DNA from: Streptomyces chrestomyceticus JCM 4735
GTDB taxonomy: Bacteria; Actinomycetota; Actinomycetes; Streptomycetales; Streptomycetaceae
Length of the DNA: 64,000 nucleotides
NCBI RefSeq assembly: GCF_003865135.1
Contig: NZ_BHZC01000001.1
Span: forward strand, 2,480,001-2,544,000
Direction of reading: 5' to 3'
Shown here: in pieces, positions 16,896 through 26,026 of the stretch
Layout of the letters: each line of letters begins with the position of its first letter
Position numbering within the stretch: the stretch's first letter is position 1
The notes under the pieces: generated by a model
The model's database searches: none
What the model saw: the letters and a program-made list of their open reading frames with translations, nothing else
What the model was told of the DNA's origin: nothing
Made by a program: the position numbers and the translations under genes

Positions 16896-17669
16896 ATGAC
16901 GACCGAGGCAACGACTCGGCGGACGCCCGGCGCGCCTTGCTGGGTGAGTCTCATGGTGCACGACCTGGCCACGACGGAGCAGTTCTACAGCGCGCTGTTC
17001 GGCTGGGACTTCAAACCGGGACCGCAGCACTTCGGTCCCTACGTCCGGGCGTATCTCCACGGGCGGGAGGTGGCCGGTATCGGGGAACTGGCGCCCGACC
17101 GCCACCTGCGGGTCGCCTGGACGACCTATCTGGCGAGTGACGACGCGGACGCGGCGGCCGAGCAGATCCGCGGCTGCGGCGGCACGGTCGCCGTCGGGCC
17201 GCTGGACGCGGACGACGAGGCGGGGCGGATGGCGATCGCCTCGGACCCGCAGGGTTCGGTCTTCGGGCTGTGGCAGGGCAAGGAGATGGTGGGCGCGGCG
17301 CTGGTCGGCGTGCCCGGGGCGCCGGTGTGGAACGAGCTGGTGACCCGGGAGACGGGGGTGACCGCCTTCTACGAAGCGGTGTTCGGGTACGAGACCCGGC
17401 CGGAGGGCACGGTCCCGGACTACCTGACGCTGCATCTGAAGGGGCGGCCGGTGGCGGGCGTCCACGGTGTCGGTGACGCGCTGCCGCGGGAGTTGGGGCC
17501 GCACTGGATGACGTACTTCGCCGTCTCGGACACCGATGCCGCGGTGCGGCGGGTGACGGAGCTGGGCGGCCAGGAGGTGCGCGCGGCCCAGGACACCGCG
17601 TACGGGCGCGTGGCGACGGTCGCCGACCCCGAGGGGGCCGTGTTCGCGGTGCTCCAGCAGCCGGGCTGA
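16896..17669 (+). CDS. VOC-superfamily (glyoxalase/bleomycin-resistance-like) protein
   Basis: A 257-residue protein made of two fused VOC domains, about 12-125 and 135-255. Each ends in the DP-QG/EG-VF-AV/GLWQ pattern (ASDPQGSVFGLWQ, VADPEGAVFAVLQ). The first domain begins PCWVSLMVHDLATTEQFYSALFGWDF. VOC folds bind a metal in glyoxalases and dioxygenases or sequester drugs in resistance proteins; the usual His/Glu metal ligands are not obvious here, so a binding role is also possible. ATG 16896 is behind GAGGAGAGAG. I see no linked pathway genes. Confidence 0.88.
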   Translation: MTTEATTRRTPGAPCWVSLMVHDLATTEQFYSALFGWDFKPGPQHFGPYVRAYLHGREVAGIGELAPDRHLRVAWTTYLASDDADAAAEQIRGCGGTVAVGPLDADDEAGRMAIASDPQGSVFGLWQGKEMVGAALVGVPGAPVWNELVTRETGVTAFYEAVFGYETRPEGTVPDYLTLHLKGRPVAGVHGVGDALPRELGPHWMTYFAVSDTDAAVRRVTELGGQEVRAAQDTAYGRVATVADPEGAVFAVLQQPG

Positions 17670-17792
17670 GCGGGCGGGGGCCCGGCCAGGGCGCGGCGCT
17701 GAGCGAGCGGCCGGAGGGGCGCGGACGGGGCGCGCGGTGCTGAGCGAGGCGCGGTACCGGTGCCGCGCGCCCTCCGGTTCCGCCGGCCGGGG

Positions 17793-18446
17793 CTATTCGG
17801 CGCTGTAGACCGGCAGGACGTCCGGGGACAGCGCCGCCGCGTGGGCGGAGGCCGAGGTCTGGCGGCGCCGGTGATGGCGGCGGCAGAGCACCTCGTAGCC
17901 CACCTCGGCGGGAGCGCTGTGGACGTCGCCGATGACGACCTGCGCGCCCTCGACGACCATCTGGCCGTCGAGCGTGCGGGCGTTGTGCGTGGCGCGGGCG
18001 CCGCACCAGCACAGCGCCTCGACCTGGAGGACCTCTATGCGGTCGGCCAGTTCGACCAGGCGCTGCGAGCCGGGGAAGAGCTTGCTGCGGAAGTCGGTGC
18101 TGATGCCGAAGGCGAAGACGTCCAGCTCCAGATCGTCGACGACGCGCGCGAGCTGGTCGATCTGGTCCGGGGCGAGGAACTGCGCCTCGTCGGCGATGAC
18201 GTAGTCCACCCGGCCGCCGGAGCTCAGGGCGGCGACGATGTGGGCGTAGAAGTCCATCCCGTCCGTCGCCTCGACGGCCTCGGTGACCAGTCCGAGGCGG
18301 GAGGAGAGCTTGCCGCGGCCCGCCCGGTCGTCCCGCGTGTAGATCATTCCTTGCAGGCCGCGGGCCGAGCGGTTGTGCTCGATCTGCAGAGCGAGGGTGC
18401 TCTTTCCGCAGTCCATCGTTCCGGAGAAGAACACCAGCTCGGGCAT
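17793..18446 (-). CDS. tdk: thymidine kinase (type II, zinc-containing)
   Basis: Phosphorylates thymidine to dTMP with ATP in the salvage pathway. The 217-residue protein has the P-loop GTMDCGKST (9-17), the Walker-B-like YVIADEAQFL, the lasso region and a structural zinc site formed by CWCGARATHN and the distal LCRRHH. The start is ATG 18446; the frame extends upstream but gives only low-complexity residues. The C-terminal tail after RRHH is slightly longer than in E. coli. It complements dut in thymidylate supply. Confidence 0.93.
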   Translation of the reverse strand: MPELVFFSGTMDCGKSTLALQIEHNRSARGLQGMIYTRDDRAGRGKLSSRLGLVTEAVEATDGMDFYAHIVAALSSGGRVDYVIADEAQFLAPDQIDQLARVVDDLELDVFAFGISTDFRSKLFPGSQRLVELADRIEVLQVEALCWCGARATHNARTLDGQMVVEGAQVVIGDVHSAPAEVGYEVLCRRHHRRRQTSASAHAAALSPDVLPVYSAE

Positions 18447-18600
18447 GGGAGAACGCGGGCCTTTCGGGCTCGGGGCGAGTGGGGGCGGGCGGGAGCGCAC
18501 GTGGGGGTGGGCTCGCCGGGCGGACGGGACAGGGCTTGCGGGTCAGGGTGTGGGGGCAGGCGTGCGGGGCCGGCTCAGGCGCGCGGCCCGGGTACGGGGC

Positions 18601-19800
18601 TCAGGTGCGGACTTCGAGGAGCGGTACGAGCTGTTCGGCCGGCGTCATCGAGCCGTGCATCCCGACCATCGCGGACTCGCGCGGCTCCGTCTCGCTCGCC
18701 ACGATCACCATGTCGGCGTGCGCGGCGACGACGACGTCACCGATGCGGGCCCGGACCCGGTCGTCGACCCGGGGGCCGAACCACCCGGCGGCGACGGCCT
18801 CGTCCCGGCCCGCCACCCACATATGTTCCCCGACCACCTCGCGCCATACCGCGAGCACGTCACCGGCGGCGCCGGGGTGCGCGTACAGATGCCGCGCGCG
18901 CCCCTCGCCGCCCAGCAGCCGCACGCCCGCCCGCAGTTCCCAGTCCTCGTCGAAGTCGATGCGGTGGTCCGGGCCGAACGGGATGTCGATCATGCCGTGG
19001 TCGGCGGTGACGTACAGGGCGCTGCGCGGCGGCAACTGCTCGGCGAGGCGCTGGGCGAGGCGGTCGACGTACATGAGCTGGCCGCGCCAGGCGTCGGAGT
19101 CGACGCCGTAGCGGTGCCCCGCGCCGTCCACCTCGGCGTAGTACGTGTAGACCAGCGAGCGGTCGCCGGCGGCGAGCTGTTCGGCCGCCAGGTCCATCCG
19201 CTCCTCACCGGCGAGCCGGCCGTGGAACGTGCCGCCGCTGAGCGCGATCTCGGTGAGCGGGGTGCGTTCGAAGTTCGGCGCGGAGACCTGGCAGGTGTGG
19301 ATGCCGGCGGCGTGCGCCTGCCGGAAGACGGTCGGGTACGGCTGCCAGGCGTACGGGTCGGTCCACGGGTGCCAGCGAAGCTGGTTCATCAACTCGCCGG
19401 TGTCCGGGTTCAGACAGGTGTAGCCGGCCAGGCCGTGCTCGCCCGGCGGCAGCCCGGTGCCGACGGAGGCCAGCGAGGCGGCGGTGGTGGCCGGGAAGCC
19501 GGCGGTGACCGGACGGCCGGTGCGGTTGAACGAGCTGTCCAGCAGGGACGTCAGGAACGGCGCCTCGTCCGGGTGGGCGCGCAGCAGCTCCCAGCCGAGA
19601 CCGTCGACGAGGAAGACGCAGACCCGGTCGGCGGGGTCCAGGTCCATGCCGGGGCCCGCGGCGCCGGGCAGGGTCAGGCCCTGGCCCGCGGTGACGGCGG
19701 GCAGCAGGTCGGCGAGCGAGCCGGTGCCGTACGCGGGCACCGGCGCGCCGGCCAGGTCGAGGGGTTCCGGTTCCGGCCAGGCGGGGACGGCGTACGCCAT
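18601..19800 (-). CDS. alkaline-phosphatase-superfamily phosphodiesterase/nucleotide pyrophosphatase
   Basis: A 399-residue protein of the type I phosphodiesterase/nucleotide pyrophosphatase group. VCVFLVDGLGWELL provides the first metal Asp, FPATTAASLASVGTG the nucleophile Thr, YYAEVDGAGHRYG the next Asp/His pair, and VTADHGMIDIP the last Asp-His metal pair. No signal peptide is visible, so it is probably cytoplasmic. The substrate is unknown; members split nucleotide or phospholipid-type diesters. Its ATG overlaps the stop codon of the DUF5998 gene by one base, so the two proteins are likely made together. Confidence 0.88.
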   Translation of the reverse strand: MAYAVPAWPEPEPLDLAGAPVPAYGTGSLADLLPAVTAGQGLTLPGAAGPGMDLDPADRVCVFLVDGLGWELLRAHPDEAPFLTSLLDSSFNRTGRPVTAGFPATTAASLASVGTGLPPGEHGLAGYTCLNPDTGELMNQLRWHPWTDPYAWQPYPTVFRQAHAAGIHTCQVSAPNFERTPLTEIALSGGTFHGRLAGEERMDLAAEQLAAGDRSLVYTYYAEVDGAGHRYGVDSDAWRGQLMYVDRLAQRLAEQLPPRSALYVTADHGMIDIPFGPDHRIDFDEDWELRAGVRLLGGEGRARHLYAHPGAAGDVLAVWREVVGEHMWVAGRDEAVAAGWFGPRVDDRVRARIGDVVVAAHADMVIVASETEPRESAMVGMHGSMTPAEQLVPLLEVRT

Positions 19801-20387
19801 CAGCGGGTGGTGGCCGCGGTGGCTTCGGACAGGGCCTGGGCGAACGCGAGGGTCTGCCGCACGGTGTCCGGGCCGTCGCCGGCCTCGCTGACCCGCAGCG
19901 ACAGGTCGTCGGCCGTCGAGGAGCCGGTGTAGCCGTGGTCGGCCTCGCAGTTGGGGTCGCCGCAGGTGGCGGGCTCCAGGTCCAGACGGGCGACGGCGCC
20001 CCAGCCGATGGTCAGGACGACCTCGCGGGGCAGCCGGCCCGGGGTGTACGACTCGGGGTTGGCGACCACCCGGCTGAGGACGACCGAGGAGATCCGGCCC
20101 AGCTTCACGGACTCGGTGGAGGTCGTCGCGTACGGCGACGGGGAGGTGTCGTCGGCGGACTGCTCGTCGGTGTGGCTGACGATGAAGCGGGTGCCGGTCA
20201 GGACCAGGACCGTGACATGGCGGCGGACCTCGTTGGCGTCGAAGGTCGTCTCCTGGTGGACCAAGTACGACACCACCGGCTCGCCGCCGACCGCGGCCTG
20301 CACCGCCTCGGCCACCAGGGCCGGGTAATAGCCGCTGCGCTCGATCGCCGCGCGCAGCCCTTGGGTCGTCGTACCGGTCTTAGCCAT
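19800..20387 (-). CDS. DUF5998 family protein
   Basis: A 195-residue soluble protein recognised as DUF5998 from its start MAKTGTTTQGLRAAIERSGYYPALVAEAV and the segment CGDPNCEADHGYTGSSTADDLSLRVSEAGDG. The CGDPNCEADH element could bind a metal ion. The function is unknown. It is translationally coupled to the phosphodiesterase downstream through a TGATG overlap at 19798-19802. It lies 91 bases after the acetyltransferase gene, which may share the transcript. Confidence 0.87.
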   Translation of the reverse strand: MAKTGTTTQGLRAAIERSGYYPALVAEAVQAAVGGEPVVSYLVHQETTFDANEVRRHVTVLVLTGTRFIVSHTDEQSADDTSPSPYATTSTESVKLGRISSVVLSRVVANPESYTPGRLPREVVLTIGWGAVARLDLEPATCGDPNCEADHGYTGSSTADDLSLRVSEAGDGPDTVRQTLAFAQALSEATAATTR

Positions 20388-20478
20388 GCGGCCATCTTAC
20401 GGGGCGTACCGGCCGGGGCGGGCCCGAGAGGCCGCGTCCGGGCCCGGGGCCCCCGGCCGGGGTCCCGGGTGCCGGCGC

Positions 20479-23364
20479 TCAGTAGGCGGGCATCCGGCGC
20501 GGGCCCAGGTCGGTGGTGACCGGCGGACGGGCCAGGCGGACCGTGGCGTCCAGGACGGCCAGGCCGTGTGCCGCGACGACGACCGGCTCCAGGTCGACGC
20601 CGACGACCTCGGGGTGGTCGTCGACCAGCCGGGAGACCCGCAGCAGCAGGTCCTCCAGGGCGGCGGTGTCCACCGGCTGGCTGCCGCGCCAGCCGAACAG
20701 CAGCGGAGCCGTGCGGATGGACCGTATCTGTTCGGCGACGTCGCGGTCGGTCGCCGGGATGAGGCGGTGTGCCGTGTCGCCGAGGAGCTGCGAGGGGGCG
20801 CCGGCCAGGCCGAAGGACAGGACGGCGCCGGCGGCCGGGTCGATGGCGGCGCGGACGACCGTGTCGACGCCGCGCGGCACCATCGGCTGGACGACCGGGC
20901 GCAGCTCCTCGGGCTTGCCGAGGAAGTCGGTCAGCTCGGCGTAGGCGCGGCGCAGCTCCGCCTCGCCGGTCAGGTCGAGGCGGACGCCGCCGAGGTCGGG
21001 GCGGTGCCGCAGGTGCGGTGCGGTGGTCTTCAGGGCGACCGGGTAGCCCAGGCGGGCGGCGGCCCGTACGGCGGTGTCCGGGTCGGGGGCCGGGTGGGCC
21101 GGGCGGACGGGGATGCCGTACCGGGCCAGCAGGGCGTGGGCGTCCTCGGCCGGCAGCGGGACGGAGCGGGTGATGTCGGCGTGCCGGGCCAGCTCGTCGA
21201 GCAGCCGGTCGATGTCGGCGCCGGCGGCGGCCTCCTCGATGTCCTCGTACTCGGGCACCCGGCCCGGGTCGGCGGCGTCCCGGCGCCATTTCGCGTACCG
21301 CACCGCCTGGGCGAGCGACCGGACGGCGCGCTCGGCGGCGGGGAAGGCGGGGATGAGAGGGGCGGGAGCGGGGGCGGAGGTGGCTGGGGCGGAGGGCGGC
21401 GGGGTGGGGCCGGGCTGTGGAGGGGTGGCCTCGGACGGCTGCGGGGCGCTGCCGCGCTGCGGGGCGGGGGCCTCGGACGGCGGCGGCGCCGCCAGCGCGT
21501 CGGCGAGGGCGTCCATGGCCAGGTGGACGACGGTGACCGGCTTGGCGGGCGCGGCGGACGAGGCCGCTTCGCGCAGCGCCGCGGCGAGGTCGGCGCCCTC
21601 GCCCGGGGAGGCCACACCCTCCTCCCCCACCCAGGGGATGGCCGTGACGACGACGGCGTCGCAGAGCCCGTTGGCCAGAGCCGCGGACAGCGCCGTACGG
21701 AAGTCCTCGGGAGTGGCAGCGGCGGCGAGGACGTGCGGACGCAGCGGACGCAGTCCTTCGGTGAGGCAGGCGTCGTACGTCAGCAGGGCGAGCGACTCGC
21801 TGTTGCCCAGGATGGCGACGCGCGGGCCGGCGGGCAGCGGCTGGGAGGCGAGCAGCAGCCCGGCGTCGATCAGCTCGGTGACCGTGTCGACGCGGATCAC
21901 GCCGGCCTGGCGCATCAGGGCGGAGACCGTGCTGTCGGGGATACGGACCGTGGGGACGGTGTGGCCGAGCGGCGCGGTGCCGGTGTGGCGGGCGCCCTTG
22001 GCGACGACGACGGGCTTGACGGCGGCCGTACGGCGGGCGAGCCGCATGAACTTGCGCGGGTCGCCGATGGACTCCAGGTAGAGGATCGCGACGTCGGTGG
22101 CGGGGTCGTCGTACCAGTACTGGAGCAGGTCGTTGCCGGAGAGGTCGGCGCGGTTGCCGGCCGACAGGAAGGTGGAGATGCCGGCGATCGAGCCGTCGCC
22201 GGGACCGCGCCGGTGCAGTCCGCTGAGCAGGGCGATGCCGATCGCACCGGACTGTGTGAACAGGCCGATGCGCCCGGCGCCGGGCATCTGGGGGGCGAGG
22301 GAGGCGTTCAGCCGGACGTCCGGCGCGGTGTTGATCAGGCCGAAGGCGTTCGGCCCGATGAGCCGCATGCCGTACGAGCGGGCCTGGCGCAGCAGGGCGC
22401 GCTGCCGCTCGCGCCCCTCGGGGCCGGACTCGGCGTACCCGGAGGAGAGGATCACCAGGCCGCGTACGCCGTGCTCGCCGCAGTCGCGGACCACGTCGGG
22501 GACCTGGGCGGCGGGGACGGCGAGCACCGCGAGGTCCACGGGCTCGGGGATCTCGGGCACCGAGCGGTGGCCGGGCACGCCTTCGGGGTCGAGGCGGGCG
22601 CCGCCCTCGGGGAAGGCGCGGTTGACCGCGTACACCCGGCCCGGGTAGCCGGAGTCGAGGAGGTTGCGCAGGACGGAGCGGCCGACGCCGCCGGGGGCGC
22701 GGCCGGTGCCGATGACGGCGACCGAGCCGGGTGCCAGCAGGCGCTGCACGGAACGGGCCTCGGCGCGCTGCTCGCGGCCGCGCATGACGGCCATGGACTG
22801 CTCGGTGGGCTCCAGGTCGAACTCCAGGCGCACCACGCCGTCTTCGAAGGTGCGCTGCTGGGTGTACCCGGCGTCCGTGAAGACCTTGATCATTTTGGTG
22901 TTGGCGGGCAGCACCTCGGCCGCGAACCGGCGGATGCCGCGCTCCCGGGCGACCGCGGCGACGTGCTCCAGGAGGGCGGAGGCCACCCCGCGGCCCTGGT
23001 GGGCGTCCTGCACGAGGAAGGCGACCTCGGCCTGGTCGGCGCCCGGCTCCTTGGCGGGGCGGCCGCGGTCGTCGATGCGGTCGTAGCGGACCGTGGCGAT
23101 GAACTCGCCGCCCACGGTGGCGGCCAGGCCCACCCGGTCGACGTAGTCGTGGTGGGTGAAGCGGTGCACGTCGCGGTCGGACAGGCGCGGGTAGGGCGCG
23201 AAGAAGCGGTAGTACTTCGACTCGTCCGAGACCTGTTCGTAGAACGAGACCAGGCGCTGCGCGTCGTCGGGGGTGATGGGACGGATGCGCGCGGTGCCGC
23301 CGTCGCGCAGCACGACATCGGCTTCCCAGTGGGCCGGGTAGACGCTGTCCGACGGGCTCTGCAT
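20479..23364 (-). CDS. GNAT lysine acetyltransferase fused to acyl-CoA-ligase (NDP-forming)-like domains, SlPatA type
   Basis: A 961-residue protein. The N-terminal GNAT domain (about 15-190, with VAFLVQDAHQGRGVASALLEHV as the acetyl-CoA loop) precedes a CoA-binding and succinyl-CoA-synthetase-like region (from LLAPGSVAVIGTGRAPGGVGRS) and a C-terminal ATP-grasp-like region. This GNAT-first order is that described for SlPatA of S. lividans, which acetylates and inactivates acyl-CoA synthetases; the ligase-like part is thought to be regulatory. A Pro/Ala/Ser linker of about 50 residues separates the ligase-like part from the ATP-grasp part. I start at ATG 23364. It is the largest gene here and probably links acetyl-CoA level to metabolism. 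Confidence 0.88.
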   Translation of the reverse strand: MQSPSDSVYPAHWEADVVLRDGGTARIRPITPDDAQRLVSFYEQVSDESKYYRFFAPYPRLSDRDVHRFTHHDYVDRVGLAATVGGEFIATVRYDRIDDRGRPAKEPGADQAEVAFLVQDAHQGRGVASALLEHVAAVARERGIRRFAAEVLPANTKMIKVFTDAGYTQQRTFEDGVVRLEFDLEPTEQSMAVMRGREQRAEARSVQRLLAPGSVAVIGTGRAPGGVGRSVLRNLLDSGYPGRVYAVNRAFPEGGARLDPEGVPGHRSVPEIPEPVDLAVLAVPAAQVPDVVRDCGEHGVRGLVILSSGYAESGPEGRERQRALLRQARSYGMRLIGPNAFGLINTAPDVRLNASLAPQMPGAGRIGLFTQSGAIGIALLSGLHRRGPGDGSIAGISTFLSAGNRADLSGNDLLQYWYDDPATDVAILYLESIGDPRKFMRLARRTAAVKPVVVAKGARHTGTAPLGHTVPTVRIPDSTVSALMRQAGVIRVDTVTELIDAGLLLASQPLPAGPRVAILGNSESLALLTYDACLTEGLRPLRPHVLAAAATPEDFRTALSAALANGLCDAVVVTAIPWVGEEGVASPGEGADLAAALREAASSAAPAKPVTVVHLAMDALADALAAPPPSEAPAPQRGSAPQPSEATPPQPGPTPPPSAPATSAPAPAPLIPAFPAAERAVRSLAQAVRYAKWRRDAADPGRVPEYEDIEEAAAGADIDRLLDELARHADITRSVPLPAEDAHALLARYGIPVRPAHPAPDPDTAVRAAARLGYPVALKTTAPHLRHRPDLGGVRLDLTGEAELRRAYAELTDFLGKPEELRPVVQPMVPRGVDTVVRAAIDPAAGAVLSFGLAGAPSQLLGDTAHRLIPATDRDVAEQIRSIRTAPLLFGWRGSQPVDTAALEDLLLRVSRLVDDHPEVVGVDLEPVVVAAHGLAVLDATVRLARPPVTTDLGPRRMPAY

Positions 23365-23653
23365 GGGGGACAGCGTACGGCCCGGCACTGACAACCGGCT
23401 CGGTGTGCGGGCCCGTGCGGGCCGGGGCAGTCTGGGTCGGGACGGTCGGCCCCGGACGGAGGGGGCCGGGCGGCGGGCGCGGCGGCGGAAGGGTTCAGGA
23501 GGAGGGGCCGGGTGGGGACTGGACGGCGCGGTCCCGGATGGCGGACGGTGCGGGCGTGCGCCGTGGAGCCGCCGGTAGCGTGCCCCCGGCCTGCGGAAAG
23601 CGCCGTCCCCGGCGCCGCCGCGGGCTGCCGGAGCACTCCCGGCGACATGAGAC

Positions 23654-23669
23654 ACTGGTCTAGACAACC
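23654..23669 (+). promoter_or_regulatory. DasR-type operator (dre site) upstream of ptsH
   Basis: The 16-base ACTGGTCTAGACAACC differs little from the DasR consensus A(C/G)TGGTCTAGACCA(C/G)T. It lies 23 bases before the ptsH start. In S. coelicolor the GlcNAc-responsive repressor DasR controls the PTS genes, so this is the expected site. Confidence 0.8.
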
Positions 23670-23692
23670 GTTACGACTTGAAGGGCAACACC

Positions 23693-23974
23693 ATGGCTGA
23701 GCGCCGCGTCAATGTCGGTTGGGCCGAGGGTCTGCACGCCCGCCCCGCCTCGATCTTCGTCCGTGCGGCCACCGCCGCCGGGGTTCCCGTGACGATCGCG
23801 AAGGCCGACGGCAACCCGGTCAACGCGGCCTCCATGCTGGCCGTGCTGGGCCTGGGGGCCCAGGGTGGCGAGGAGATCGTGCTGGCCTCCGACGCCGAGG
23901 GCGCCGACGCCGCGCTCGACCGTCTCGCGAAGCTGGTCGCCGAGGGCCTCGAGGAGCTCCCGGAGACCGTCTGA
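23693..23974 (+). CDS. ptsH: HPr phosphocarrier protein of the PTS
   Basis: A 93-residue protein. It carries phosphate from enzyme I to sugar-specific EIIA in the phosphotransferase system. The active site GLHARPAS places phospho-His at 15. NPVNAASML puts a Ser at 47, aligned with the regulatory Ser46 of Firmicutes HPr, although no HPr kinase is expected in Streptomyces. ATG 23693 follows GAAGGG. It is monocistronic, with the DasR site immediately upstream linking it to N-acetylglucosamine use and development. Confidence 0.95.
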   Translation: MAERRVNVGWAEGLHARPASIFVRAATAAGVPVTIAKADGNPVNAASMLAVLGLGAQGGEEIVLASDAEGADAALDRLAKLVAEGLEELPETV

Positions 23975-24276
23975 ACCGCTTCGCGGGTCACTGTGTTCGC
24001 GGCTCCGCCGCGGTAGCCGGTTCACCGGCGCCGGGGCGGGGCCGTTTTTCGTGCGTCGCCGTAGGCCACGGCCGAAGGGCGGCACCCCGGAAATGCACAC
24101 GCCGCCGCTACGGAGCACGCCGGGGAATTCCCGCAACGCCTCCCCCGCGATTCCACTGCACCCCTGCAAAACCCTCGCGGTAATTCATCCGCACTTTTCC
24201 GCAGCCCGCCGCACCGCACCGGAACCCCTGCCGATACCCCGACGAAATCACCTACCGCTTGTATACGGCCCGCCTG
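23975..24276. other. convergent intergenic region after ptsH
   Basis: 302 bases between the convergent ptsH and GntR genes. A five-T run at 24045-24049 follows a GC-rich stretch that could terminate ptsH, but no clean stem is evident. No gene seen. Confidence 0.5.
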
Positions 24277-24969
24277 TTAATTCCGTTCGCGCGCCGTGTT
24301 TACGGTCTGTTTCGAATCCCTCACCGCCGGCCCGGGAACCACCGGACGCAGCCGGTACGCCGGGCGCGAGCGCTCGATGTGCGCCGCCATCAGGGCGCGG
24401 GCCCGTTCGGCGTCCCCACGGCCCACCGCGTCCAGCACCGCCCCGTGCTCCTCCCAGGAGCGCTCGTCGCGGGCCGGGGGCTCGACCACGTACATCCAGT
24501 CGATCTTGCGCCGCACCTGGGTGAGCAGCGCCGCCAGGCCCGTACTGCCGGACGCCTGGGCGAGCGTCTCGTGGAACCAGCCGTCGAGTTGGCGCAGCTC
24601 GGCGCAGTGGCCGTGCCGGGCGCGCTCACGGCCCAGCCGTACGACACCGCGCAGCACCTTGATGTGCGCCGCGGTGCGGCGGGCCGCGGCGCGCGCGGCG
24701 CCGAGCGGCTCCAGCAGCGCCCGGACGTCCAGGGTGTCGGCCGCTTCCCGCTCCGTCGGCTCGGCCACACAGGCACCCGCGTGGTGCCGGATGACGACGA
24801 AGCCCTCCGACTGCAGCGTGCGCAGCGCCTCGCGTACGGGAACGCGGGAGACCCCGTAACGGCCGGCCAGCATTTCCTCGATCAGGCGGCTGCCCGGCGG
24901 GAGGACGCCGGATACGATGTCGTCGCGGATCGCCGTGCACACCACATGCGCGGAAAGGGGACCTCGCAT
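24277..24969 (-). CDS. GntR-family (FadR subfamily-like) transcriptional regulator
   Basis: A 230-residue regulator. The N-terminal winged helix (about 5-70) has IRDDIVSGVLPPGSRLIEEMLAGRYGVSRVPVREALRTLQSEGFVVIR, the GntR signature. The C-terminal helical FCD-type domain includes DVRALLEPLGAARAAAR and HIERSRPAYRL and usually binds an organic acid through metal-coordinating His residues. I start at ATG 24969 (MRGPLSAHV); upstream in-frame starts are possible but poorly conserved-looking. The ligand and targets are unknown. It is convergent with ptsH. Confidence 0.88.
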   Translation of the reverse strand: MRGPLSAHVVCTAIRDDIVSGVLPPGSRLIEEMLAGRYGVSRVPVREALRTLQSEGFVVIRHHAGACVAEPTEREAADTLDVRALLEPLGAARAAARRTAAHIKVLRGVVRLGRERARHGHCAELRQLDGWFHETLAQASGSTGLAALLTQVRRKIDWMYVVEPPARDERSWEEHGAVLDAVGRGDAERARALMAAHIERSRPAYRLRPVVPGPAVRDSKQTVNTARERN

Positions 24970-25125
24970 CGTCTGTGCCTCCGCCGTAATCCGCTGGGAA
25001 CTTCCGGAAATGCCGCCGGACGGCGACTTTCCCGACGCGACTCTATGCGACAGGAACCGGATATCCGACGGCCATGGCGCATTCATGGATATTTTTTGGC
25101 CAGGTGCCGCACGGGCGGAAACGCA

Positions 25126-25154
25126 GATGCCCCGGCCACGGGGGCCGGGGCATC
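25126..25154 (-). terminator. terminator of the M23 peptidase gene
   Basis: Perfect 12-bp stem (25126-25137 with 25143-25154) and a five-base loop, about 47 bases beyond the peptidase stop. Confidence 0.85.
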
Positions 25155-25201
25155 GTACGGGGGACGGGTGCGACGGGAGTGACGAGCGGGACGGGTGTCC
25201 G

Positions 25202-25999
25202 TCAGACGTTCACGCCGTGCGAGCGCAGGTAGGCGACCGGGTCCATGTCCGAGCCGTACTCAGGCGAGGTGCGGGCCTCGAAGTGCAGGTGCGCGCCGGT
25301 GGTGTTGCCGGTGTTGCCCGACAGGGCGATCTGCTGGCCCGGGGTGACGGTCTGGCCGACCGAGACGTTGATCGACGACAGGTGGCCGTACTGGGTGTAG
25401 GTGCCGTCGTTCATCTTGATGACGACGTTGTTCCCGTACGCGCCGCCCCAGCCGGCCTCGACGACGGTGCCGGAGCCCACGGCGTGGACGGTGGTCCCGG
25501 AGTCGGCGTGGAAGTCGATGCCGGTGTGGCTGCCGGAGGACCACAGGCCGCTGGACGCCTTGTAACTGGTGGAGACGTAGGAGCCGTCGATCGGCGCGAC
25601 GTACATGAGCAGGCGCTTGCGCTCGGCCTCGCGGGCGGCGCGCTCCTTGGCCTCGCGCTCCTTCTTGGCCTCGGCCTCGGCCTGGCGCTTGGCCTCCTCG
25701 GCCTGTTTGCGCGCCTCGGCCTCGGCCTTGGCCTGCGCGGCGGCGGCCTCGGCGGCCTCCTGCTGCGCGTCGGCCTGCGCCTCGATCTGCTCGGCGAGCT
25801 CGTCGCCGAGGACGACGGCGTGGTGGAGGCCGGTGTCGTGGTTGCCCGCGTCGTCCGGGTTGCCGGCCGCCAGGGCCGGGGAGGCGACGGAGGCGATGAC
25901 GCCGGACGCGGCGAGCGTGGCTATGCCGGCGAGGTTACGGGTCGTCCGCGCGCTGCGGCTCGGACCACGGTGCTTCCCGGTGGCACGGGTGAACGCCAT
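25202..25999 (-). CDS. secreted M23 (LytM-type) peptidoglycan endopeptidase
   Basis: A 265-residue cell-wall hydrolase. The basic N-terminus and hydrophobic core (NLAGIATLAASGVIASVASPALA) form a signal peptide probably cleaved after Ala44. A long Ala/Glu/Lys-rich coiled coil (about 65-130) precedes the LytM domain (135-260) with zinc ligands His158 and Asp162 in SHTGIDFH and His239 in GAHLHFEA, plus His206. All key residues are present, so the enzyme should be active, splitting peptide cross-links in peptidoglycan. A c-di-AMP riboswitch precedes it, matching control of wall hydrolases in S. coelicolor. Confidence 0.93.
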   Translation of the reverse strand: MAFTRATGKHRGPSRSARTTRNLAGIATLAASGVIASVASPALAAGNPDDAGNHDTGLHHAVVLGDELAEQIEAQADAQQEAAEAAAAQAKAEAEARKQAEEAKRQAEAEAKKEREAKERAAREAERKRLLMYVAPIDGSYVSTSYKASSGLWSSGSHTGIDFHADSGTTVHAVGSGTVVEAGWGGAYGNNVVIKMNDGTYTQYGHLSSINVSVGQTVTPGQQIALSGNTGNTTGAHLHFEARTSPEYGSDMDPVAYLRSHGVNV

Positions 26000-26026
26000 G
26001 GGCTGGCTGTGTCCTTTCCTTCCCTC

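Noticed and set aside
20386..23391. A 1,001-codon plus-strand frame opposite the acetyltransferase
   Set aside because: The opposite strand encodes GNAT and ligase motifs. This frame is a Gly/Val/Arg-rich mirror.
24305..24320. TTCGAATCC as a tRNA T-loop
   Set aside because: It lies within the GntR reading frame and no cloverleaf surrounds it. Similar motifs elsewhere also failed.
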